Positions 42,937-50,207 of a stretch of 64,000 nucleotides of DNA are shown here, piece after piece; position 1 is the first letter of the stretch, and each line of letters begins with the position of its first letter. The stretch is taken from assembly GCF_000467105.1 (NCBI RefSeq), contig NZ_BATI01000003.1, forward strand, positions 124,001-188,000, in the 5' to 3' direction. The notes beneath the pieces are model-generated. The model was not told the origin of the DNA and did not search any database. It saw only the letters and a program-made list of their open reading frames with translations. Made by a program: the position numbers and the translations under genes. Origin of the DNA: Aquipseudomonas alcaligenes NBRC 14159. Lineage in GTDB: Bacteria; Pseudomonadota; Gammaproteobacteria; Pseudomonadales; Pseudomonadaceae.

Positions 42937-43926
42937 CTACTCCGTCTTGGCCAGCGGCTGGCCGATCACGCCGGCGGCCAGTTGCGGACTGATCAGCTGG
43001 TCGACCACCGCGGCCACGTCGGTACCTGGGCGCACCAGCTGCTCGTCGAGCAGGATCGGCGCGGCGGCCTTCAGCGCGGCGACGTGCTCGGCACCCGGCT
43101 GCGGGTTGCTGAAGTCGGTGCGCGACAGCTGCAGCTTGGCCACTTCCAGCGGCAGCTTGGCTTCCCTGGCCAGCAGTTCGGCGGTCTGCTGCGGGTGGGC
43201 GAGGGTCCACTGGCGCGCCTCTTCATAGGCGGCGATGACCTTGCCGATCAGCTGCGGCTGCTCCTTGAGGAAGCTGTCGCTGACGTTGAGCACGCCGTAG
43301 CTGTTGAACTCGACGTTGCGGTAGAGCAGGCGCGAGCCGGCCTGCAGCTGGCTGGCGGCCAGGTGCGGATCGAGGCCGGACCAGGCGTCCACGTCGCCGC
43401 GCTCCAGGGCCACGCGGCCGTCCGGGTGCTGCAGGTGGACGATCTCCACGTCGCCCTTGCCCAGGCCGGCCGTGTTCAGGCTGCGCAGGAGGAACAGGTA
43501 GGGATCGGTGCCCTTGGTGGCGGCGATCTTCTTGCCCTTGAGGTCGGCCAGGCTCTTGATCGGCGAGTCCTTGGGCACGGCCAGGGCGGTCCATTCCGGA
43601 CGGCTGGCGATGTACACGGTCTTCACCGGGCTGCCGTTGGCGCGACTGAGCACGGCGGCCAGGCCGGCGGTGGAGGCGAAGTCGATGCTGCCGCCGTTGA
43701 GGTATTCGAGAGAGCGGTTGCTGCCCTGGCTGAACACCCACTTCACGGCGATGCCATCGGCGGCCAGGCGTTTTTCCAGGATGCCCTGGTCTTTCAGCAC
43801 CAGGCTGGTCGGCGCGTAGTAGGCGTAGTCGAGGCGGACTTCCTGGGGCGCGGCGGCCTGCGTGCCCAGCGGCAGGGTGGCGGCCAGCAGCGCGGCGAGC
43901 AGATAGCGGAGTTTGAAGCTTTTCAT
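42937..43926 (-). CDS. Sulfonate/sulfate-ester-type periplasmic binding protein
   Basis: 329 residues: signal peptide MKSFKLRYLLAALLAATLPLGTQA, then VRLDYAYYAPTSLVLKDQGI, GGSIDFASTAGLAAVLSRANG and DLKGKKIAATKGTDPYLFLL. The DYAYYAPTSLVLK opening differs from SsuA (IGYQKYGTL) and is closer to what I recall of AtsR-type sulfate-ester binding proteins. It precedes its permease and follows the porin gene by 78 bases. Confidence 0.88.
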   Translation of the reverse strand: MKSFKLRYLLAALLAATLPLGTQAAAPQEVRLDYAYYAPTSLVLKDQGILEKRLAADGIAVKWVFSQGSNRSLEYLNGGSIDFASTAGLAAVLSRANGSPVKTVYIASRPEWTALAVPKDSPIKSLADLKGKKIAATKGTDPYLFLLRSLNTAGLGKGDVEIVHLQHPDGRVALERGDVDAWSGLDPHLAASQLQAGSRLLYRNVEFNSYGVLNVSDSFLKEQPQLIGKVIAAYEEARQWTLAHPQQTAELLAREAKLPLEVAKLQLSRTDFSNPQPGAEHVAALKAAAPILLDEQLVRPGTDVAAVVDQLISPQLAAGVIGQPLAKTE

Positions 43927-44004
43927 GGGGAATCTCCCTGGACTCTGGGTGAGACCTTCCCGGCCGATGGCGGCCGGGTCAGGAGAAAGGTGAAGCCTGG
44001 CCGG

Positions 44005-45330
44005 TCAGAGGATCGGCAGGCTGTAGCTGAGGATCAGACGGTTCTCGTCCTGGTCCGCCGCGCTGGTATTGCCGCGCAGCGTGGCGTTGCGCCAGGAGAC
44101 GCCGAGCCCCTTGAGTGCGCCTTCCTGCAGCACGTAGTCGAGGCGGAAGTCGCGCTCCCATTCCTTCTGTTCGCCGGTGGCCGAGTCGATGTTGTCGCCG
44201 GACAGGTAGGTGATGGTGGCCTTCAGACCCGGCACGCCGACCTTGCTGAAGTCGTAGGCGTATTCGGCCAGCCAGGTGCGCTCGCCGGCGGAGAGGAACT
44301 TGCCGATCTGGCGGTCGGTAATCAGGTAGGCGGTGGCGCCGTCACCCTGGTTGAGGAAGGGGAAGTTGCTGTCGCCTTCGACCTGCTGATAGCCGGCACT
44401 CAACGCATGGCCGCCGAGGCTGTAGGTGAACAGGGCGCTCCAAGTGTCGTTGTCGACCTCGCCCTTGGTCACGCCGTTGCCGTAGTAACCGGTGCTGACG
44501 TAGCCGTCGGCACGGCCGCTGGCACTGCCGTTGGCGCCATCGGAGTCGCTGTGGAAGTAGCGCAGGTCGGACTTCAGCGCGCCGGGGCCGATGGCCCAGT
44601 TGTGGGTCAGGCCGAGGAAGTGCTGCTGATAGAAGTCTTCCAGGTTGCCGTAGTAGTACTGCGCCAGCAGGTCCTTGCTGATCTTGTAGTCGGCACCGGC
44701 GTAGTAGAACGTGTTGCTGAACTGGCCGGTCTCGGCATTGTTGGCGCCGCCGATGGACAGCCCCTCGGTGTTGCTCGAATTGCGCCCCTTGGCGTGTTCC
44801 AGCTGACCGCCGATCAGGGTCAGGTTGTCGATCTCGGCGGAGGTGATCTGGCCGCCCTCGAAGGTCTGCGGCAGCAGGCGACCGTCGTTGAAGGTGACCA
44901 CCGGCAGCTTGGGCTGCAGGGTGCCGACACGCGCCTCGGTCTTGGAGATGCGCACCTTGCCGGTCAGGCCCAGGCTGCTGAAATCGTCCACCGCGCGGCC
45001 GTTCTCGTCGGTGGGGAACACCGTACCGCCGTACTTGCTGGAGTCCGGGTTGCCGTGGCGGCCCTTGCCGGAGTCCAGCTTCACGCCGAGCAGGCCGAGG
45101 GCGTCGACGCCGAAGCCGACGGTGCCTTCGGTGTAGCCGGAGATGTAGTTGAACTGGAAGCCCTGGCCCCATTCTTCCTGGGTGTTGGCGTCCGCGTTGC
45201 GGGTGTCCTGGTTGATGTAGAAATTGCGCAGGCCGAGGGTGGCCTTGCTGTCTTCGATGAAGCCGGCGGCGGACGCCTGCTGGGCGATCACGCCGAGGGC
45301 GACGGCCAGGGCCAGGGTGGACTTGTTCAT
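44005..45330 (-). CDS. OprD family outer-membrane porin
   Basis: 441 residues: signal peptide MNKSTLALAVALGVIAQQASA, then the OprD hallmark FIEDSKATLGLRNFYINQD, and alternating amphipathic strands ending in the outer-membrane signature ...LILSYSLPIL. OprD-type channels are substrate-specific for small organic anions or cations. It is first in the operon with the ABC transporter, so it probably brings the same organosulfur anion across the outer membrane. Confidence 0.93.
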   Translation of the reverse strand: MNKSTLALAVALGVIAQQASAAGFIEDSKATLGLRNFYINQDTRNADANTQEEWGQGFQFNYISGYTEGTVGFGVDALGLLGVKLDSGKGRHGNPDSSKYGGTVFPTDENGRAVDDFSSLGLTGKVRISKTEARVGTLQPKLPVVTFNDGRLLPQTFEGGQITSAEIDNLTLIGGQLEHAKGRNSSNTEGLSIGGANNAETGQFSNTFYYAGADYKISKDLLAQYYYGNLEDFYQQHFLGLTHNWAIGPGALKSDLRYFHSDSDGANGSASGRADGYVSTGYYGNGVTKGEVDNDTWSALFTYSLGGHALSAGYQQVEGDSNFPFLNQGDGATAYLITDRQIGKFLSAGERTWLAEYAYDFSKVGVPGLKATITYLSGDNIDSATGEQKEWERDFRLDYVLQEGALKGLGVSWRNATLRGNTSAADQDENRLILSYSLPIL

Positions 45331-45444
45331 GCTCGATGCTCCAGATGCTGTTCTTGGTCTAGTGCTGGGGCTCGAGTTGGCGGGGAGCCCCTGATTGATC
45401 GGGCTCGGTGCGGTGGTCCGCTGGCGGCTTGGCGGCCAATCTAG

Positions 45445-45504
45445 GGGATTTTCTTAATCCCTAAAAAGAATTGTTTTTCACTTTTATAAAACTAAAAAGA
45501 ATAA
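45445..45504. promoter_or_regulatory. AT-rich regulatory block between the porin and binding-protein genes
   Basis: The 343-base divergent gap (45331-45673) contains GGGATT-TTCTT-AATCCC (45445-45461) and two direct copies of CTAAAAAGAAT (45461-45471 and 45492-45502), 31 bases apart, i.e. about three turns. AAAAGAATAA also occurs in the lsfA/sbp and oscA gaps. The remaining gap sequence shows nothing further that I can support. Confidence 0.5.
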
Positions 45505-45673
45505 CTGACGATTCCAGCGCTGCGCATAAGCTAATGCCCAAAAAGTATTTGAGAGCTGCTTTTTAGATCGCTTAGCTTGATCGATACCGGACAACCGGAC
45601 TTCCTGCCTTCACCCGAAGTTTCCCGTGTTCCGCCGCCTCGCCTGGCCGGGACACCCCACCACGAGGTCCGCC

Positions 45674-46648
45674 ATGTCCCGCTTTCCCTTCTCCCGCCGC
45701 AGCCTGCTCGGCCTTGGCCTGAGCCTCGGCCTACTCGCCGCCCTGCCCGCCCAGGCCGAAACCCAGCTGCGCATCGGCTACCAGAAATCCTCCACCCTGA
45801 TCAGCCTGCTGAAGAGCCAGGGCACCCTGGAACAAGCCCTGGCCGACCAGGACATCAGCGTCAGCTGGCACGAGTTCGCCAGCGGCCAGCCGCTGCTCGA
45901 GGCGCTCAACGTCGGCAATATCGACCTGTCCGCCGATGTCGCCGACACCGTGCCGGTGTTCGCCCAGGCCGCCGGCGCGCAACTGGCCTACTTCGCCCGC
46001 GAAACGCCGTCGCCGGCCGCCCAGGCAATCCTGGTGCGCGACGGCTCGCCGCTGCGCAACCTGGCCGACCTCAAGGGCAAGAAGGTGGCCGTGACCAAGG
46101 CCGCCGGCGCCCACTACCTGCTGATCGCCGCCCTGGCCAAGGCCAACCTGAAGTTCAGCGACATCCAGCCGGCCTACCTGACCCCGGCCGACGGCCGCGC
46201 CGCCTTCGAGAACGGCAAGGTCGACGCCTGGGTGATCTGGGAACCCTTCCTCAGCGCCGCCCAGCGCCAGCTGCCGACCCGCACTCTGGAGGGCAGCCAA
46301 GGCCTGGCCAGCTACCAGCGCTACTACCTGACCAGCAGCCGCTTCGCCGCCGCGCACCCGCAGGTACTGCAGACCGTGTACCGCGAACTGGCCGAGGCCG
46401 GCGACTGGCTGCGCGCCAACCCGGCCGAAGCGGCGCGGATTCTCGGCCCGCTGTGGGGCAACCTCGACCCGGCCATCGTCGAGCAGGCCAATGGCCGGCG
46501 CAGCTACCAGGTGCGCCCGGTGCAGCCGGACGGCCTGGGCGAGCAACAGAAAATCGCCGATGCCTTCTTCGCCGAAGGCCTGCTGCCCAGGGCCGTCGAC
46601 ACCCGCGCCGTGGCCACCTGGCAGCCGGAGGCCGAACATGTCCAGTGA
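45674..46648 (+). CDS. Aliphatic-sulfonate-type periplasmic binding protein
   Basis: 324 residues, SsuA family: a signal peptide with a twin-arginine-like start (MSRFPFSRRSLLGLGLSLGL ... AQA), then LRIGYQKSSTLISLLKSQG, GNIDLSADVADTVPVFAQAAG and DLKGKKVAVTKAAGAHYLL. It has no own permease or ATPase: the next gene is a flavoprotein, which it overlaps by 11 bases. It could feed SsuBC or the transporter at 41-43 kb. Divergent from the porin gene. Confidence 0.92.
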   Translation: MSRFPFSRRSLLGLGLSLGLLAALPAQAETQLRIGYQKSSTLISLLKSQGTLEQALADQDISVSWHEFASGQPLLEALNVGNIDLSADVADTVPVFAQAAGAQLAYFARETPSPAAQAILVRDGSPLRNLADLKGKKVAVTKAAGAHYLLIAALAKANLKFSDIQPAYLTPADGRAAFENGKVDAWVIWEPFLSAAQRQLPTRTLEGSQGLASYQRYYLTSSRFAAAHPQVLQTVYRELAEAGDWLRANPAEAARILGPLWGNLDPAIVEQANGRRSYQVRPVQPDGLGEQQKIADAFFAEGLLPRAVDTRAVATWQPEAEHVQ

Positions 46649-47864
46649 AGCCCGCTATCTGCACCCGCAGGCCGAGCCACTGCTGGATGCGCGGCTGTTC
46701 CCCGCCGACTTCGGCAACCTCACCGCCAAGGTCGAACGCCTGGCGCGCAAGCTGGCCGAGAGCGCGGTGGAACGCGACCGCCGTGGCGGCCATGCGCGTG
46801 CCGAGCGCGAGCTGATCCGCGACAGCGGCCTGCTGAACCTGGCCATCCCGCAGCGTTTCGATGGCGCGGAGCGGCCCTGGCCGGAGATCTACCGCATCGT
46901 CCGCCACCTGGCCGCCGCCGACAGTTCGCTGGCCCACCTGTTCGCCTTCAACCACCTGCAGGTGGCCACCGTCCTGCTGCACGGCAGCGCCGAACAACAG
47001 CGCCACTGGCTGACCCGCGCGGCACGCGAGCGCTGGTTCTGGGGCAACGCCAGCAATGGCCGCGACCTCGGCCTGCAGCTGCAGGCGCGCGAGGAGCACT
47101 TCGAACTGAACGGGCGCAAGTCGTTCTGCTCCGGCGCCCTCGGTGCCGACGCACTGGTGGTCAGCGCGCCGCGCACTGGCAGCGCCAGCGAGCGGGTGTT
47201 CCTGGTGCTGCCGGCGCAGCGCGAGGGCCTGGCGATCAACGACGACTGGGATGCCTTCGGCCAGCGCCAGACCGACAGCGGCACGGTGCAGTTCGAGAAT
47301 GTCTTCGTCGACCGCGACGAGCTGCTGCTCTCCGGCGGCCACAGCCCGCGCAGCAGCCTGCGGGTGTGCGTGTCGCAGCTGATCCTCACCCAGCTCTACC
47401 TGGGCAACGCCCAGGCCGCACTGGACGGCGCCCTGCGCTACGTGCGCGAGCAGGCGCGGCCCTGGGCCGGCGCAGGGGTCGAGGCCGCGGTCGAAGATCC
47501 CTTTATCCAGAAACGCTTCGGCGAGCTCTGGCTGCTCTACCGCGGTGCCCTGCTGCTCGCCGAGAACGCCGCCGAGCGCCTGCAGCGGGCTTGGGACAAG
47601 CCGGCACTGGGCGCGGCCGAGCGTGGCGAGCTGGCATTGCTGATCGCCGAGACGCGGGTCGCCTCGGCCCGCGCGGCGCTGGAGATCAGCAGCCAGGTAT
47701 TCGAGGCCATGGGCGCGCGCGCCAGCGCCTCGCGCTACGGCTTCGACCGTTTCTGGCGCAACGTGCGGGTGCACAGCCTGCATGACCCGCTGGACTACAA
47801 GGTGCGTGACATCGGCCAGTGGCTGACCCGCGGCGTGGCACCGACGCCTTCGCTGTACTCCTGA
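46638..47864 (+). CDS. SfnB-like acyl-CoA-dehydrogenase-fold flavoprotein
   Basis: A 408-residue protein with the acyl-CoA dehydrogenase fold but without the catalytic Glu context of true dehydrogenases. The N-terminal helical domain includes IYRIVRHLAAADSSLAHLFAFNH, the middle beta domain WGNASNGRD and GRKSFCSGALGADALVVSAP. Such proteins near sulfur genes (SfnB, DszC-like) are FMNH2-dependent monooxygenases or sulfur-acquisition oxidoreductases. Overlap with the binding-protein gene makes the pair an uptake-plus-oxidation module; substrate unknown. Confidence 0.8.
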   Translation: MSSEARYLHPQAEPLLDARLFPADFGNLTAKVERLARKLAESAVERDRRGGHARAERELIRDSGLLNLAIPQRFDGAERPWPEIYRIVRHLAAADSSLAHLFAFNHLQVATVLLHGSAEQQRHWLTRAARERWFWGNASNGRDLGLQLQAREEHFELNGRKSFCSGALGADALVVSAPRTGSASERVFLVLPAQREGLAINDDWDAFGQRQTDSGTVQFENVFVDRDELLLSGGHSPRSSLRVCVSQLILTQLYLGNAQAALDGALRYVREQARPWAGAGVEAAVEDPFIQKRFGELWLLYRGALLLAENAAERLQRAWDKPALGAAERGELALLIAETRVASARAALEISSQVFEAMGARASASRYGFDRFWRNVRVHSLHDPLDYKVRDIGQWLTRGVAPTPSLYS

Positions 47865-47873
47865 GCGGGCAGA

Positions 47874-47902
47874 CCGGCGCGGCGGCACTTTGTCCGCGCC
47901 GG
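47874..47902 (+). terminator. Terminator-like hairpin after the SfnB-like gene
   Basis: CCGGCGCGG / CCGCGCCGG (47874-47882, 47894-47902), 9-bp perfect stem, 9 bases after the stop; no T-run follows. Confidence 0.55.
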
Positions 47903-47964
47903 GGGCAGACTTTTCCGAGTGACTGTGTAGAATCCCGCGCCCGAAAAAAGCAGGAGTCACTCGA

Positions 47965-48276
47965 TTGGTCATCCACTACTTCACCGCGCCAGAGAGCGTT
48001 GCATGCGGGCGCACCGGCGCGAACCTGAACGGCAGCCAGGAGCTGGCCGAAGTATCGTGCAAGCTGTGCCTGCGCTCTGCCGACAAGAAAGTCAGCGAGC
48101 CCGTGCGCAAGACCCCGAGCCTGGCCGAGCTGCGCGCTGCCGCCAAGGCGGAGAAGGCCGCGCAGGCCGTAGCCGCCGCCAGCCAACCGGCCGCCCGGGT
48201 AGCCCGCGGCGAGTGGCAGCAGCGCCTGGCGCAGCTGCCGGGACGCAACCGCCTGCCGCGCGGCATGGCGCGCTAA
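47965..48276 (+). CDS. Small CxxC protein of unknown function
   Basis: 103 residues. The N-terminal third has three cysteines, CGR (Cys14) and CKLC (Cys32, Cys35), possibly a metal site; the rest is an Ala/Lys-rich helix (SLAELRAAAKAEKAAQAVAAA) and a basic tail. The likely start is TTG 47965 with GGAG nine bases upstream; no ATG or GTG lies near. A -10-like TAGAAT sits at 47928-47933. I do not recognise the family. Confidence 0.6.
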   Translation: MVIHYFTAPESVACGRTGANLNGSQELAEVSCKLCLRSADKKVSEPVRKTPSLAELRAAAKAEKAAQAVAAASQPAARVARGEWQQRLAQLPGRNRLPRGMAR

Positions 48277-48316
48277 AGGCGCTGGAGCCCCGTGGCGCGG
48301 CCACGGGGCATGGCCG

Positions 48317-50026
48317 CTAGCGGCGCACCAGCGGTGGTGTGCGCGGCGGCACCTGGCGCTTGCTGCCGGTGGCCTCGAAGGCCGCGGCCAGGCTCAGCAG
48401 CTGGTTGTCGTCATAGGCACGACCGGCGAAGGTCAGCCCCACCGGCATGCCGATATCGGCCATCACACCCATCGGCACGGTGACGGTCGGCACGCCCAGG
48501 TGGCGGATGGCCAGGTTGCCGTTGGCCACCCAGATGCCGTTGCTCCAGGCGATATCGGCGGACTGCGGATTCACGTCGGCATCCGCCGGGCCCACGTCGG
48601 CGACGGTGGGGAACAGCACGGCGTCCAGGCTCTGCTGCGTCATCCATTCCTCCAGGTCGAGCTTGCGGGTCTGCTCCAGACCACGCAGGCCGTCCGCCAG
48701 GGTCTCGATCTGGTCCCAGGTCTTGAGGCCGCGCTTGGCCATGTTGACGTACTCGTCCATGCCGGCTGCCAGGTCGTCCTCGCGGTTGGGCAGGGTGCCC
48801 GGGTCGTGCGGGAAGATCTGCGGTCCGTCGACATCCGCCAGCCGGTTCAGCCTGGGGTCGCCATTGGCGCGCAGGAAGTCGTCGAACGCCCAGCCCGACA
48901 GCTCCCACAGCTCGTCATGGAGGAACTCCGGGCTGACGATGCCGCGGTTGAACACGGTCGGCGCGCCGGGGCGGTCGCCCTCGCAGTAGGATACCAGCGG
49001 GAAGTCCACTTCGATGACTTCCGCACCAGCCGCTTCCAGGGCCTTGCGCGCCGCATCCCAGAGGGCGATGACCGAGGCGCGGGTGTGGATGCGCTGGCCA
49101 GTCGGCCCGCCGATGCCGGGCTTCTCGCTGGTCCCGGCCAGTTCGTCCTTGTTGATGTACATGCGCGGCACGCCCAGGCGCTTGCCCTTGAGCACGGCCG
49201 TGCCCTGGGCCAGCGCCGGGTAGGACGCCGGGCGCACCTCGGACGGTTTGGGGATCGGCACCCAGGGCTGCAGGCGCCAGAGGTCGCCACGCGTGTCCGC
49301 ATCATCGGCCACCACCAGGTCGAGCACTTCCAGCAGGTCGGCCATGGTCCGCGCATAGGGCACCACCACGTCCATGGTCGGCGTCAGCGGCCAGTTGCCG
49401 CGCACCGAGATCACCCCGCGCGACGGCGTGTAGGCGCACAGGCCGTTGTTCGAAGCCGGCCCACGGCCGCTGGACCAGGTTTCCTCGGCCAGGCCGAAGG
49501 CGGCGAAGCTGGCGGCGGTAGCAGTGCCGGCGCCATTGGACGAGCCGGAGGCGAAGGGCGCGGTCAGGTACTGCTCGTTGTACGGACTTTCGGCACGGCC
49601 ATAGACGCCGCGCTGCATGCCGCCGTTGGCCATGGGCGGCATATTGGTCTTGCCCAGGCAGATGGCACCGGCGGCGCGCAGGCGCTCGATGGTGAAGGCG
49701 TCGCGCTGGGCCACCAGGTCCTTGAAGGCCGGGCTGCCGGAAGCGGCGGTAAGGCCCTTGACCAGGTAGCTGTCCTTGGCCGTGTAGGGAATGCCATCCA
49801 GCGGGCCGAGAGTCTCGCCACGGGCGCGCCGAGCGTCGGACGCCGCGGCCTCCTGCAGCGCCTCGGGGTTGCGCACCACCACGGCATTCAGGCGGGTGGC
49901 GCTGTCGGGGCCGTCGTAGGCATCGATCCGGGCCAGATAGGCCTCGACCAGTTCGACCGCGGTGGTGCGGCCGGATTCGAGCGCGGCACGCAGCTCGGCA
50001 ATGGAAACCTCGGTTACCTCGATCAT
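48317..50026 (-). CDS. Amidase signature family protein
   Basis: A 569-residue amidase-signature hydrolase. The catalytic Lys is in GIPYTAKDSYLV and the Ser-Ser-Gly region is FASGSSNGAGTATAASFAAFG, with the nucleophile in the following GLAEETWSSGRGPASNNG stretch as in the AS family. The central insertion (about residues 270-440) makes it longer than GatA-type members. No signal peptide. It cuts a C-N amide bond of unknown substrate. ATG 50026; the frame is open to 50302 but the extension has no ribosome site and crosses the operator-like repeats. Confidence 0.88.
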   Translation of the reverse strand: MIEVTEVSIAELRAALESGRTTAVELVEAYLARIDAYDGPDSATRLNAVVVRNPEALQEAAASDARRARGETLGPLDGIPYTAKDSYLVKGLTAASGSPAFKDLVAQRDAFTIERLRAAGAICLGKTNMPPMANGGMQRGVYGRAESPYNEQYLTAPFASGSSNGAGTATAASFAAFGLAEETWSSGRGPASNNGLCAYTPSRGVISVRGNWPLTPTMDVVVPYARTMADLLEVLDLVVADDADTRGDLWRLQPWVPIPKPSEVRPASYPALAQGTAVLKGKRLGVPRMYINKDELAGTSEKPGIGGPTGQRIHTRASVIALWDAARKALEAAGAEVIEVDFPLVSYCEGDRPGAPTVFNRGIVSPEFLHDELWELSGWAFDDFLRANGDPRLNRLADVDGPQIFPHDPGTLPNREDDLAAGMDEYVNMAKRGLKTWDQIETLADGLRGLEQTRKLDLEEWMTQQSLDAVLFPTVADVGPADADVNPQSADIAWSNGIWVANGNLAIRHLGVPTVTVPMGVMADIGMPVGLTFAGRAYDDNQLLSLAAAFEATGSKRQVPPRTPPLVRR

Positions 50027-50096
50027 CTTGTCCCCGCTGGAGGCTTTGGTGCACGGCGGATGCCTGGGCATGCCGAGCTTTGGAATTGGAGCGTCA

Positions 50097-50130
50097 ATTA
50101 TGTCGAACAGATGGTCGATTATGTCAAACA
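50097..50130 (-). promoter_or_regulatory. Direct-repeat operator candidate upstream of the amidase gene
   Basis: ATTATGTCGAACA (50097-50109) and ATTATGTCAAACA (50118-50130) are direct repeats with one mismatch, 21 bases apart (two helical turns). Each contains a TGT-N3-ACA dyad. They lie 71-104 bases before the amidase start codon on the minus strand. Confidence 0.5.
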
Positions 50131-50170
50131 CTTCTGTCTGACCCGCATCGCCCACTGCAGGACGCCGGCA

Positions 50171-50197
50171 GCGCACCCGGCGCTGCGCCGGGTGCGC
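50171..50197 (-). terminator. Large hairpin after the chemoreceptor gene
   Basis: GCGCACCCGGCGC (50171-50183) and its exact reverse complement (50185-50197) with a single central T: a 13-bp perfect palindrome 11 bases after the chemoreceptor stop. No U-tract follows, so termination is likely but not certain. Confidence 0.6.
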
Positions 50198-50207
50198 CAC
50201 GCCGCAC

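Noticed and set aside
41881-45444. Open frame of 1187 codons on the plus strand
   Set aside because: Antisense to the ABC transporter and porin genes, which show signal peptides and family motifs.
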